DNA from: Azospirillum melinis
GTDB lineage: Bacteria > Pseudomonadota > Alphaproteobacteria > Azospirillales > Azospirillaceae
DNA length: 64,000 bases
Direction: 5' to 3'
Assembly (NCBI RefSeq): GCF_013340935.1
Contig: NZ_WHOS01000024.1
Coordinates: 40,520-104,519, forward strand
Positions 53,202-62,800 of the stretch are shown here, in pieces (position 1 is the first letter of the stretch; every line of letters begins with the position of its first letter). The translations under genes and the position numbers were made by a program. The notes beneath the pieces were generated by a model. That model searched no databases. It saw only the letters and a list, made by a program, of their open reading frames with translations, and had not been told where the DNA came from.

Positions 53202-56200
53202 GCCGAGCGGCCGATGCAGGAAACGACCGGGTTTCCGGCGGGGGGCTGGGACAGTTCGCGCAGCATGAAGGCGGCGCCGTCGTCCGGGGCGATCAGGCCG
53301 ACGGACAGGCGGCGGAAATGCTGCTTCAACGCCGGTCCGACCATGCCGCCGTCCCACGGCCCCCAGGCGATGGCCTTCACCGTGCAGTCGGGGCGGCGCG
53401 CCGCCTCCGCCCGCGCCACGGCGTTCAGGACGCCGTTGGCCATGGCGTAGTCGCACTGGCCGGCATTGCCGTGCAGCGACGCGATGGAGGAGAACAGGCA
53501 GATGACGCGCACGGGATCCTGGCGGGTCGCCTCCAGCAGGTTGCCGATCCCGTCCACCTTGGTGCCGAAGACGGCGTCGAACTGGTCGCGGGTCTTGTCG
53601 CCGATGCGCTTGTCGGCCAGCACCCCGGCGCCATGGACAATGCCGGAAATCGGGCCGGCCTCCGCCCGGACCGTCGCCAGCGCCTGGGCGACGGAGGCGG
53701 CGTCGCGTACGTCGGCGCGGCAGTAGCGGACGCGGGCGCCGGCCGCTTCCAGCCGGCGGAGCGTGGCGCGGGCCTCGTTGGCGGCGAGGATGGTTCTGAC
53801 CGTCGCCTCGATCTCGCGCGGCGGCTTGCCAGCACCGGGGCCGGCGATCACCGCCCGTCGCACCGCCGTCTCGTCGGAATTTCCGGCGAGGCCGGGCAGG
53901 ACCGGGGCGGCGTCGGGGTCGCTGCGGCCGAGGATGACCAGGGTCGGGCGGATGTGGCGGGACAACTGCTCCAGCGCCACCGCGGTCACCCCGCGGGCGC
54001 CGCCGGAGACGACGATCACGGCACCCTCGGGAAGCGGCAGCGGGCCGTCCGCCGCTTCCTCTTGACGAAGAGTGCGGACGAGACGCCGGCCGTCGGCGGT
54101 CAGCCGCAACTCGGCATCGCCGTCGCCGGTGGTGAGTTCGGTCGCCAGGATTTGCGCCAGTTCCGCGGCGGAGCGGCTTCCGGCCTCCAGGCCGATGGCC
54201 TTGACCCGCGCCGCCGGCCATTCATGCGCGGCGGTCAGGACGAGGCCGCCGAGCCCGAGCCATGCATCCCGGCCATTCTGGACGGTGACGAAGGCGCCGC
54301 CGGCCTCGCCCAGGCGGGGAGCGACGGCCTTGGCGGCGGCAAGCGCGCGCCAGTGCAGGTCGGCGCTCGACGCCGCATCGGCGCCGTCGAGGCCGGCCAA
54401 AAACAGCACGCCGTCGTCCTGCGCGCCCGGCTCTTCGGTGAGGCGGGCGGCGATGCCCCTGGCCGACAGCAGCGTCACCAGTTCGGCTGCGACGCCCGCC
54501 GAATCCGGGATGACGGCGATGCTGGTCAGGCCGCGCAACATGTCGGTTCCGGAGGCTTGTCGGTCCTCCAGCACCGAGCAGGTGCGCAGGGTGCCGGACG
54601 ATAACGCGGGCAGGGACTGCGACTGCGGCGTCTGCGGGGCGGCGGAAGCGTCGCCCCTGATGCGCGCGATCACGGCGCCGACGGTCTTCAGCGCGGTCAG
54701 TTCGCGCATTTCGACCGAGGCGAGGTCCGGCAGCCGTTCGACCAGAGCCGAGAAGATTTCCACCTGCTTGATGGAATCGATGCCGAGGCCGGCTTCCAGC
54801 TCCATCTCCGGGCTGAGCATCTCGACGGGATAGCCGGTCTTCTCTGCGACCAGCCCCATGAACAGCTTGCCGACATCGACGGAGGGCACGGCCGGTTCGG
54901 TCACTGACGGCACGGCTGCGGGCGCTGCCGTGACGGGCGCCGGGGCCGGACTGCCGCCGCGGCCGTCGGCGGCGATGGCAAGAATCTGGCCGATGGTCTT
55001 CAGCGCGTTCAACTCGCGCATGTCGGCAGTGCCCAGTGCCGGGATGCGCTCCTGCAGTGTCGAGAAAATCTCCACCTGCTTGATGGAATCGATGCCGAGC
55101 CCGGCCTCAAGCTCCATCTCCGCGCTCAGCATTTCGACCGGGTAGCCGGTCTTCTCGGCGATCACCGCCAGAACCGTGTCGCGGGCGCTGGCTGCAGGCG
55201 GAATGGGGACTGCCACCGGTTGCGGCCTGGGCGTGGCCACAGGCTGCGGGACCGTTGGAGCCGGCGCCGGCCGGTGCATCGGCGGAGTGGGTGCCGCCAC
55301 AGGGGCGGGAGCCAGGACCGGCATTGGCTGCGGAGCGGCGATGGCCGGTGCGCTCGGCATGATCGGCGCAGGCGGGGCGGTGAAAGCAGGCTGCTGCGCC
55401 GGAACGCCGCTGAGGCTCTGGATCGCTTGGCCGGCGACGGCGAGGAGGGCCTGATGGCTCTCGGCGATGGCGCGCTGGAAGGCGGCGTGGGCATCGGCGA
55501 CATGGTGATAGATCGTCTCCACCGACGCCGTAGCGACGGGGTTGGGCGCCGGCTGCGGAGCGGGGGAGTTCGTGACCATGATCTGGGCTTCTTCGATGGG
55601 CTGGGACTGGAAGGCGGTGGATTGGACCGGTGCCGACGATGCAGGCGCGGCCGGAATTGGCACGGCCGGCGTGGGAACGGGCCGCGGCGGGTTGGGCTTG
55701 GGCAATGCGGCCGCACCGCCCTGGGGCGGATAAATCTTGCCGAAATTGGCGCCGGAGATCTGGACCGCGGCCGGTGACGGCTTTCTTGGTTTGCGCTCCT
55801 CGGCGAAGCCAGCCCACAGCGCTTCGAAATCCAGGCGCACGCCATGCACCGCCAGGGCGCCCAACCCGTCCAGCAGGCTGAGGACGCCATCGGCACCGCG
55901 CCGGTCGAGCGGCACGGCAAGATGCGGGCGGCCGTCCAGGCATTGCGCCACCAGACCGGTCAGCACCGCGCCGGGGCCGACCTCGACGAAGGTGCGGACG
56001 CCGTCGCCATACAGCGCCTCGATCGTTTCGCGGAACCGGACCGTCCCGGCGATCTGCCCGGCCAGCAGGTCGCGGGTTTCGCTGTCGCCGTAGGGGGCAG
56101 CGGTGAGATTCGCATAGACCGGGATGGCGGCGGCGCCAAACCGCGTGTTCTCAAGAACGCTGCGGAAGCTCTTCGACGCCGCTGCCACCACCGGAGAATG

Positions 56201-58510
56201 GAAGGCGCTGGCGACCTTCAGGCGGACGGCCCGCAGCCCCTCGGCCTCCAGCAAAGCGACGGCGCTTTCGACCGCTGCGCGGGCGCCGGACAGGACCACC
56301 TGCTCCGGGCCGTTGTCGTTGGCCAGCACCACGTCCAGCCCTTGCAGAAGTGGGGCGACACGCTCCCGTCCGGCGGCCACCGCGATCATGGCGCCGTCGC
56401 TGCCGGCCGCAGCGGCCTCCATGCAGCGGGCGCGCTCGCCGGCCAGGGTCAGGGCGGTGTGCCGGTCGATGGCTCCGGCGGCGCAGAGTGCGGTGATCTC
56501 GCCGAAGGAATGGCCGGCGACGGCATCGGCGCGGAGGCCGGCGCGCTCCAGCACCGCCAGCAGGGCGAGGCTCGCCGTCCCGATGGCGGGCTGGGCATGC
56601 AGCATCCGGGTCAGGAGGGCATCCTGAGCGTCGCCCTCCTCCCGGGTGAAGGCGGGCGGCGGGAAGACCACGCGGTGCAAAGGCGGCTGGCCGGGGGCGG
56701 TGGGCAGCGCTGCCTGGGCATCCCAGACGGCCCGCGCCTCATCGAAGGCGACGGCCAGATCGGCGCCCATGCCGACATACTGGCTGCCCTGGCCGGGAAA
56801 CAGGAAGGCGACCTTGCCGCCGGTGGCTTCGCCCACCGCCAGATGGATGCCGCGGGTGGAAAAGGGACCGGACCGGCTCAGCGCCGTCGCCAAGCGCGCC
56901 TCGAACTGCGCGGTGTCGGCGGCGACGATGGCGAGGCGATGGCGTGCGGCGGGATCGAAGGCGATCCGGCTGTCGCGGGCGACCGCTTCCAGCCCTTCCG
57001 ATTTCATGCGCTCGGCGAGGGTGCGGGCGGCATCGGCAAGGGATTGCGCGTCGGCACCGCCGGCCAGCACCAGCGCACCGCCCGCCCACAGGCGGGAAGC
57101 GGTGTGGGACCCGGAATATTCCTCCAGCGCCACGTGATAGTTGCTGCCGCCGAAACCGAAGGAACTGACGGAGGCGCGCCGGGGGGCGCGATCCAGTCCC
57201 GCGCCCTTCACCCAGGGACGCGCACGGGTGTTGAGGTAGAAGGGGCTGGTTTCCAGCTTCAGACGGCTGTCGGGCCGCTCGACCTTGATGGTGGGCGGCA
57301 GAACCTTCTGGTGCAGTGACAGCGCCGCCTTCAGCAGACCGGCGGAGCCGGCGGCGGCCTTGGTGTGGCCGATCTGCGATTTGATCGAGCCGATGGCGCA
57401 CCAGGAGTCCGTTTCCGCATCCGCTTCGCGGAACACCTGGGTCAGGGCGGTGAACTCCGCCAGATCGCCGGCGCGGGTGCCGGTGCCGTGGGCTTCCACC
57501 AGCTCGACGCTGCGCGGGCCGTAGCCGGCGTCGGCATAGGCGCGGCGCAGGGCGACCGCCTGACCTTCGGGGCGGGGGGCATAGACGCTGGTGGCGCGCC
57601 CGTCCGACGACGAGCCGATGCCGCGGATGACGGCATAGATGCGGTTGCCGTCACGCTCGGCATCCTCCAGCCGGCGCAGGGCGAACAGCCCCAGCCCCTC
57701 GCCGACGATGGTGCCGTCGGAGGCGTCGGAGAATGGCCGGCAATCGCCGCTCTTGGACAGGGCCGGCGTCTTGCTGAAACACATGTACATGAAGATGTCG
57801 TTCAGCGCGTCGACGCCGCCGCTGATGACCATGTCGGAATGGCCCAGCTCCAGTTCGTTCATCGCCATCAGCAGGGCCGACAGCGAGCTGGCGCAGGCGG
57901 CGTCCACCACGCAGTTGGTGCCGCCAAGGTCGAGGCGGTTGGCGATGCGCCCGGCCACCACATTGCCGAGCACGCCGGGGAAGGTGCTTTCCTGCCATTC
58001 CACATACTGCGAGGCGATGCGGTCGCAGAGGGCGGTCACCTCGGCTTCCGGCAGGCCGGCTTCGCGCAGGGCCTTGACCCAGACCGGCCGTTGCAGCCGT
58101 GCCCCCATGGTGCCGACCAGTTCGGTGGCGGAGGCCACGCCCAGCACGATGCTGGTCCGGCTGCGGTCGATGTCGCGGAACCGGGAGCGGCAGGCCTCGT
58201 CCAGCACCTCCCTGGCGACGATCAGCGCCAGAAGCTGCGCGGTGTCGGTGGCGGCCAGCGCCTGGGGCGGGATGCCGAACTCCAGCGGATCCAGCGTGGC
58301 GGGCGGCAGGAAGGCGCCGCGCCGGCAATAGGTCTTGTCCCGCGCCGTCGGATCGGGGTCGTAATAATCCTCCACCAGCCAATGGGTAGCCGGCACGTCG
58401 CCGATGCAATCCCGTCCGGCGAGAATGTCGCGCCAGAAACCGTGCGTGGTGCCGGAACCGGGGAACATGGCGCCGATGCCGACGATTGCGATGGGATGGC
58501 GGTTCTTCAA
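53198..58510 (-). CDS. pfaA: PfaA-like type I polyketide synthase: KS-AT-ACP-ACP-KR
   Basis: The product is 1770 residues. The start is a TTG at 58510 (LKNRHPIAIVGIG); there is no clear ATG. KS has VDAACASSLS (Cys near 204). AT carries GHSFGEITAL (Ser near 665). A Pro/Ala-rich linker (about 940-1110) leads to two nearly identical ACPs, both with LGIDSIKQVEIFS (Ser near 1138 and 1240). A ketoreductase with VVSGGARGVTAVAL (about 1497) ends the protein. Typical PfaA has four to nine ACPs, so this one has few. It is 57 bases from pfaD and overlaps the PfaC-like gene. The product is probably a long-chain acyl chain held on the ACPs. Confidence 0.87.
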   Translation of the reverse strand: MKNRHPIAIVGIGAMFPGSGTTHGFWRDILAGRDCIGDVPATHWLVEDYYDPDPTARDKTYCRRGAFLPPATLDPLEFGIPPQALAATDTAQLLALIVAREVLDEACRSRFRDIDRSRTSIVLGVASATELVGTMGARLQRPVWVKALREAGLPEAEVTALCDRIASQYVEWQESTFPGVLGNVVAGRIANRLDLGGTNCVVDAACASSLSALLMAMNELELGHSDMVISGGVDALNDIFMYMCFSKTPALSKSGDCRPFSDASDGTIVGEGLGLFALRRLEDAERDGNRIYAVIRGIGSSSDGRATSVYAPRPEGQAVALRRAYADAGYGPRSVELVEAHGTGTRAGDLAEFTALTQVFREADAETDSWCAIGSIKSQIGHTKAAAGSAGLLKAALSLHQKVLPPTIKVERPDSRLKLETSPFYLNTRARPWVKGAGLDRAPRRASVSSFGFGGSNYHVALEEYSGSHTASRLWAGGALVLAGGADAQSLADAARTLAERMKSEGLEAVARDSRIAFDPAARHRLAIVAADTAQFEARLATALSRSGPFSTRGIHLAVGEATGGKVAFLFPGQGSQYVGMGADLAVAFDEARAVWDAQAALPTAPGQPPLHRVVFPPPAFTREEGDAQDALLTRMLHAQPAIGTASLALLAVLERAGLRADAVAGHSFGEITALCAAGAIDRHTALTLAGERARCMEAAAAGSDGAMIAVAAGRERVAPLLQGLDVVLANDNGPEQVVLSGARAAVESAVALLEAEGLRAVRLKVASAFHSPVVAAASKSFRSVLENTRFGAAAIPVYANLTAAPYGDSETRDLLAGQIAGTVRFRETIEALYGDGVRTFVEVGPGAVLTGLVAQCLDGRPHLAVPLDRRGADGVLSLLDGLGALAVHGVRLDFEALWAGFAEERKPRKPSPAAVQISGANFGKIYPPQGGAAALPKPNPPRPVPTPAVPIPAAPASSAPVQSTAFQSQPIEEAQIMVTNSPAPQPAPNPVATASVETIYHHVADAHAAFQRAIAESHQALLAVAGQAIQSLSGVPAQQPAFTAPPAPIMPSAPAIAAPQPMPVLAPAPVAAPTPPMHRPAPAPTVPQPVATPRPQPVAVPIPPAASARDTVLAVIAEKTGYPVEMLSAEMELEAGLGIDSIKQVEIFSTLQERIPALGTADMRELNALKTIGQILAIAADGRGGSPAPAPVTAAPAAVPSVTEPAVPSVDVGKLFMGLVAEKTGYPVEMLSPEMELEAGLGIDSIKQVEIFSALVERLPDLASVEMRELTALKTVGAVIARIRGDASAAPQTPQSQSLPALSSGTLRTCSVLEDRQASGTDMLRGLTSIAVIPDSAGVAAELVTLLSARGIAARLTEEPGAQDDGVLFLAGLDGADAASSADLHWRALAAAKAVAPRLGEAGGAFVTVQNGRDAWLGLGGLVLTAAHEWPAARVKAIGLEAGSRSAAELAQILATELTTGDGDAELRLTADGRRLVRTLRQEEAADGPLPLPEGAVIVVSGGARGVTAVALEQLSRHIRPTLVILGRSDPDAAPVLPGLAGNSDETAVRRAVIAGPGAGKPPREIEATVRTILAANEARATLRRLEAAGARVRYCRADVRDAASVAQALATVRAEAGPISGIVHGAGVLADKRIGDKTRDQFDAVFGTKVDGIGNLLEATRQDPVRVICLFSSIASLHGNAGQCDYAMANGVLNAVARAEAARRPDCTVKAIAWGPWDGGMVGPALKQHFRRLSVGLIAPDDGAAFMLRELSQPPAGNPVVSCIGRSA

Positions 58511-58567
58511 GGCCGTCTCGGAGGTTCGGAAGGAGGATCAGGGGGGCGAAACCGGCGTGCCGGCGGG

Positions 58568-60175
58568 TCAGGCGAGCCGGCGCGGCACCCAGGTGAAGGC
58601 GGCGGCCGGGACCGGCAGGCCCGCCGTGCGCATCTGCTGGGCGCGGGTCACCACGGCGGCGCCCTCCAGCAGGTTGCGGGCGATCTGTTCGACGCTGCGG
58701 TTCTCCGCGGCTTCCAGGAAGCTGCCCTTCACCCAGTCGTTGAAGGCGCCCATGGCCGGGCCGCACCAGACCTGGAAGTCGTGGCGCCGGGCGGCATCGT
58801 CCAGCATCGGCCAGCGCGCGGCGTTGAACAGATACCAGCGGAAAACCAGCGCCATGCGGTGGCGGGGATCGGCCTCGGCCCGGGCCAGTTCCGCCGGGTC
58901 GCGGGCGGCGAAATGCTCGCGGGTCTGGCGCCAGATCTCCTCCAGCGGAGCCTGGAAGACGTCGCGTTCCAGGGTCGCGCGCTCTGCCGCCGGCAAATCG
59001 TCCAGGCCGGAATGACGGCAATACAGGTCGTACAGGCGCTGGGCGCGGAAGGGGAACATGGTGCCCCGCTTCATCACCTGCACCTTCACGCCCATTTCGA
59101 ACATGTCGGCGGCCGGTGCCATCGTCACGTCCGTGCTGGACAGGTCGGCCAGCATGCGGCGAACCGACAGCGGCTGACCGGACTCCGTGGCCGACTGGTT
59201 CACCGAGCCGACGACGACATAGGCGGCCCCCATGGCGAAGGCGGCGGCGATGGCTGCGGGGGTGCCGAGCCCGCCGGCGGCGCCGACGCGGATGTTGCGG
59301 TCATAGCCATGGGCGGCCACCAGCTCGTCCCGCAGGCGCTGGATGATCGGGAAAAGGACTGAGAGTGGGCGGTTGTCGGTGTGGCCGCCGGAATCGGCCT
59401 CCACCGTGATGTCCTCGGCAACCGGGATGGTGGAGGCCAGGTCGGCCTCCCCGGCGGTGAGGCGGCCTTGGGCGACCAGATCGGCCAGCATGCGCTGCGG
59501 GGCTGGGGCCATGAACTGGCGGGCGACCTCGGCGCGCGAGACCTTGGCGAAGATGTGGGTCAGGCGGCGGACCGCACCGGTGGCCAGATCGCGGCTCAAC
59601 CCCCTGGCGGCCAGCTCGACCACCGACGGCGTCAGCGCCATGAAGGCGGAGGCCGAGACGCGGCGCACGCCCTGCTGCTGGAACAGGCGGCAAACGGCGG
59701 TTTCCAGCGAAGGGTCGTTGGGGCTGTGGATCAGGTTGGCGCCCCAGTTCGGCGCCCGGGTGCCAAGGGCCGCGTGGATTTCGGCGATCCCCTCCTGCAC
59801 GCGCTGCGGCGACAGGCCGGCGCTGCCATAGAAGCCGAGCAGCCCGGCACGGGCGGCGGCCACCGCCATCGCCGGCGTGGCGATGCCGCGTGCCATCTCG
59901 CCGGCCACATAGGCGAAGCGGCAACCATGGGTTTCCTGAAAAGCGCGGTCGCCCAGCCACTCCGGATAAAGTGGCGGCAGGGTGGCGACGGGATGAAGCT
60001 CGCCGCCGGCAAGATCCGGGGGAAGGCTCGAAGCTCCCAACCGGCCGTCCCGGTTCCGCAAGATGTAAAGCGGTTCCCGCGCCTTCTGAGTCAATTCCAG
60101 GAGCTGTGACGGATCGAAGCTTGCCGTCGGCGACGCCAGTGGCGGCATTGCCGGCTCCAGACAGGTCATATCCAC
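58568..60175 (-). CDS. pfaD: PfaD-like trans-acting enoyl reductase
   Basis: The product is 535 residues, starting at a GTG at 60175 (an ATG at 60169 is an alternative), with AGGGG upstream. The nitronate-monooxygenase-like FMN barrel is seen in YVAGEMARGIATPAM, NWGANLIHSPNDPSLE, ITVEADSGGHTDNRPLSVL and IRVGAAGGLGTPAAIAAAFAMG. PfaD proteins reduce selected enoyl intermediates in PUFA synthesis and in trans-AT PKS. It is the first gene of the pfaD-pfaA-pfaC-like operon. The 193-base region upstream includes a TATAAA-like box on the minus strand, 60205-60200. Confidence 0.9.
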   Translation of the reverse strand: MDMTCLEPAMPPLASPTASFDPSQLLELTQKAREPLYILRNRDGRLGASSLPPDLAGGELHPVATLPPLYPEWLGDRAFQETHGCRFAYVAGEMARGIATPAMAVAAARAGLLGFYGSAGLSPQRVQEGIAEIHAALGTRAPNWGANLIHSPNDPSLETAVCRLFQQQGVRRVSASAFMALTPSVVELAARGLSRDLATGAVRRLTHIFAKVSRAEVARQFMAPAPQRMLADLVAQGRLTAGEADLASTIPVAEDITVEADSGGHTDNRPLSVLFPIIQRLRDELVAAHGYDRNIRVGAAGGLGTPAAIAAAFAMGAAYVVVGSVNQSATESGQPLSVRRMLADLSSTDVTMAPAADMFEMGVKVQVMKRGTMFPFRAQRLYDLYCRHSGLDDLPAAERATLERDVFQAPLEEIWRQTREHFAARDPAELARAEADPRHRMALVFRWYLFNAARWPMLDDAARRHDFQVWCGPAMGAFNDWVKGSFLEAAENRSVEQIARNLLEGAAVVTRAQQMRTAGLPVPAAAFTWVPRRLA

Positions 60176-60321
60176 ACCAACCCCTGATTATCTTTTTTCT
60201 TTATAAACAGCGGGTGGATTCTACCACAGATATATTGCCGCGAAAACGGGTTGCGAAGGGATGAACGGAACGGAGTCCGATGCGTGGCGTGCAGTGCGGT
60301 GAAAGCTCCCGGGGGTTCCGG
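60176..60321. other. Promoter-containing interval upstream of pfaD
   Basis: The interval is AT-rich near 60188-60207 (a run of T followed by TTATAA on the plus strand), which reads as a TATAAA-like -10 on the minus strand. A good -35 was not found. Confidence 0.4.
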
Positions 60322-60345
60322 CGGGCCGGCATTCGGGCCGGCCCG
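60322..60345 (-). terminator. Hairpin, probable porin terminator
   Basis: A 9-bp perfect stem (CGGGCCGGC paired with GCCGGCCCG) and a 6-base loop, beginning 24 bases after the porin stop. There is no T-run, as is usual for terminators in very GC-rich genomes. It separates the porin transcript from the pfa genes. Confidence 0.5.
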
Positions 60346-60368
60346 TCAGGGTGCGCTTGTCCGGACCC

Positions 60369-61577
60369 TTAGAATGCCAGACGGGTGTCCAGCATCAGGA
60401 TGTGCGCGCGGTCGGTCAGGTCGCCGCCGCTGGCCGCAGCGCCCGACAGGGTCGAGCGGACATAGTCATACTCCAGCCCGGTGGTCAGGCCGGGGGCGAC
60501 GGTCCAGGTGACGCCGCCCTGCCAGACATCGGCCTTGGCCGGCGTCGTCATGGTCGCCATGTCGTTGCCCAGCGCGCGCATGTAGTTGGCGGCGAACAGC
60601 AGCGGGCCGCTGGTGTATTGGGCGCCGACGATCAGGTTCTGCTGGTTGCGCGACTGCGCGGTCCCCTTGGCATAGCCGCTGTCGCCGCTGTAGGCGTAGC
60701 TGACGCCGACCTTCGCCGGGCCGTAGCCGACATTGGCGCCGACATGGAACGAGTTCAGATCCTCGAAGGACTGGCTGGCGATGCCGTCGCTCTGCCGCAC
60801 CGCCTTGCCGGTCTGGTAGAAGGCGCTGGCCTCCACCGTCACGTCGCCGAAGCTGTTCTGGAAGGCGGCACCCGCTTCGACCACGTCGCGGAAGGCGAGC
60901 GCATCGCCAAGCGCATCCACCTTGCGGCGGTTGATCGACGTGTTGGAATCGCCGGTGCGCGGGGTGTAGGACACCGCGGCCTGCAAACCGCCGAAGCTGG
61001 GGCTGATGTAGATGAACTTGGTCCCGGTGTCGTAGGACACCAGCGTGCGCAGGCTGGTCGCCGCCAGCGGCAGGGCGGCATAGGTGGACGAGCCGTGGAG
61101 GAACAGAATGCCGTTGCTGTCCGGGCTGCCGGCGATGCCCTCCGTGTTGGGGCCGATCATGCCGTATTCGTCGGACAGCCCGTTGATGACGCCGGCCTGG
61201 ATGGTGCCGAAGGACCCGTTGGCGAAGAGGAAGGCGCGGTCGTTCTCCACCGTGCGGCTCGACACCGAGGGGTCGCCGTTGCCGGAGACCAGACGCAGCC
61301 GGGCGCCGTAGGTCAGCCCGTTGTCGGTGGTGGCCGACGGGGTGACGGTCAGACGCAGGCGGTTGGAGAATTCGGTCGAGCGCAGCCCGCTGTCCTGCTT
61401 CTGGCTGACATAGGCGCCCTGGAAATAGGCATCGCCGCCGATGGTCAGGCTGAATTCAGCCTCGGCAAGGGCCGGGGCGGCCTGAAGCGCGACGACAAGG
61501 GCGGCGGTGGCGGTGCCGGCCAGGGCTGCGGTGCGGAGAAGTGAGATCTGGGACATCGGGCGCATCGGGATGGTCAT
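60369..61577 (-). CDS. Gram-negative porin
   Basis: The product is 402 residues. A signal peptide (ALVVALQAAPALA, cleaved before EAEF) is followed by alternating beta strands and ends LMLDTRLAF with the C-terminal Phe required for outer-membrane insertion. ANGSFGTIQAGV is the typical porin (PF13609-like) motif. The start could be any of three in-frame ATGs. It lies between the acyltransferase-like gene and the pfa operon; its co-transcription with the lipid genes is unclear, as a terminator-like hairpin follows. Confidence 0.85.
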   Translation of the reverse strand: MTIPMRPMSQISLLRTAALAGTATAALVVALQAAPALAEAEFSLTIGGDAYFQGAYVSQKQDSGLRSTEFSNRLRLTVTPSATTDNGLTYGARLRLVSGNGDPSVSSRTVENDRAFLFANGSFGTIQAGVINGLSDEYGMIGPNTEGIAGSPDSNGILFLHGSSTYAALPLAATSLRTLVSYDTGTKFIYISPSFGGLQAAVSYTPRTGDSNTSINRRKVDALGDALAFRDVVEAGAAFQNSFGDVTVEASAFYQTGKAVRQSDGIASQSFEDLNSFHVGANVGYGPAKVGVSYAYSGDSGYAKGTAQSRNQQNLIVGAQYTSGPLLFAANYMRALGNDMATMTTPAKADVWQGGVTWTVAPGLTTGLEYDYVRSTLSGAAASGGDLTDRAHILMLDTRLAF

Positions 61578-61598
61578 TCCGGGAAAGGGCGTCAGGCG

Positions 61599-62345
61599 TC
61601 AGGCCGTCTGGGCAATGGGGAACCAGCGGCGGCCGAACGGGGTGAGGTTGTCGTCGGTCAGGCGGGCGAGGCAGAGGATTTCGACACTGTCGGCCCAGCG
61701 CGGGTTGAGGTGGCGGAACTGGGCAACCGCCGGGCTGTCGAGCTTGGCCTCGCTGATGGCGCGGGCCTCCTCCGTCAGGCCGTAGCCCTGCCATTTCCAG
61801 TCCACCGTCCCGGTATCGGGATCGTAGTAGTGCGCGAAGCATTCGCGGCCGATATGGTCGCGCAAGGCCCGGTCGAGGTCGTCGAGCGTCCGGTCCGCGC
61901 TGGGCGTGTGGCGGAGGAACAGCATTGGCATGTAGCGGTAGGAGCGGTAGCCGACGGCGCTGTAGCTCCAGTACCAGAGCCGCCCCGACCGGTCGGCGCG
62001 CGCCCGCCCGACCATTTCGGCGACCATGGCGCGCACCAGCCCGTTCGACCCCCAGAAGCGCCGTTCCAGAATGCAATGGGCGGTGTGGAAGGCGCCGACG
62101 GCGGTGCCGGCGATCTCCGCCTCCTGGCGGTAGATCGTGGCGAAGCCGACCAGCTCGCCGGTATCCGGATCCTCCTGCAGGACGCAGTGGTCGAGGTCGC
62201 CCAGCTCCTCGTTGAAATACTCTTCGCCGTAGCCCTCGAACCAGACGCTGAGCAGGGCGAACATCACCGCCCGCCGCTCAGGAGTCAGGGCGGCGGGTTC
62301 GACGATGCTGGTCATCAGGGGGTGATGCGACGCGCGCGGCCTCAT
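61599..62345 (-). CDS. Putative GNAT-like or lipid acyltransferase-like protein (uncertain)
   Basis: The product is 248 residues. The ATG at 62345 overlaps the SET-gene stop by 4 bases. CVLQEDPDTGELVGFATIYRQ, FWGSNGLVRAMVAEMVGRA and LCLARLTDDNLTPFGRRWFP do not match a named family I know, but the alternating strand-helix pattern around residues 45-130 is GNAT-like. The tight coupling to the SET-domain gene and its position in the lipid cluster suggest modification of a lipid or carrier protein. Inferred. Confidence 0.5.
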   Translation of the reverse strand: MRPRASHHPLMTSIVEPAALTPERRAVMFALLSVWFEGYGEEYFNEELGDLDHCVLQEDPDTGELVGFATIYRQEAEIAGTAVGAFHTAHCILERRFWGSNGLVRAMVAEMVGRARADRSGRLWYWSYSAVGYRSYRYMPMLFLRHTPSADRTLDDLDRALRDHIGRECFAHYYDPDTGTVDWKWQGYGLTEEARAISEAKLDSPAVAQFRHLNPRWADSVEILCLARLTDDNLTPFGRRWFPIAQTA

Positions 62346-62770
62346 GCCGGCGCTCCGGACAGATCGCTGGCGGACAGGTAGCTGGCCGCACCCGCATCGC
62401 GGACATCGGCGCAAATGTCCTCGTAGTTGCAGGTGATCTCCTCGCCGGCGGCGATGGCGCGGCGGGTGACGAAGACCCGCCAGTCGCCGGGGTCGGCCCG
62501 GCCGATGGACGGCTCGTCGTCATGGTTGAGGAAGCGGGCGTCGTCGCCGGGCAGCAGGACGCCGACCCCGTCGATCACGCAGCCGTGGAAATCCACCAGC
62601 CGGGAAAGCTGGGGGAACTCGTCCAGCAGCGCATCGTCGGGAGCGAAGAGGCGGTCGACGCGGGCATCGAACCGCCACACCGGCACGCCGGCCGCAACCG
62701 GCCCCTCGGCGAACAGACCCAGCCCGTGGATCGGGCTGGAGGCGAGGCGGGTGGGGATAAGCAGCGGCAT
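62342..62770 (-). CDS. Small SET-domain protein
   Basis: The product is 142 residues. It carries the SET signature SPIHGLGLFAEGPVAAG, then DDARFLNHDDEPSIG (the RFxNHxxxP motif that binds S-adenosylmethionine) and GEEITCNYED, with the catalytic Tyr region. Bacterial SET proteins methylate lysine in proteins; the substrate is unknown. It overlaps the next gene by ATGA, and the SDR gene is 30 bases upstream. Confidence 0.75.
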   Translation of the reverse strand: MPLLIPTRLASSPIHGLGLFAEGPVAAGVPVWRFDARVDRLFAPDDALLDEFPQLSRLVDFHGCVIDGVGVLLPGDDARFLNHDDEPSIGRADPGDWRVFVTRRAIAAGEEITCNYEDICADVRDAGAASYLSASDLSGAPA

Positions 62771-62800
62771 GGCGTTTCTTCCGGCGGACCCGTTGGTGCG

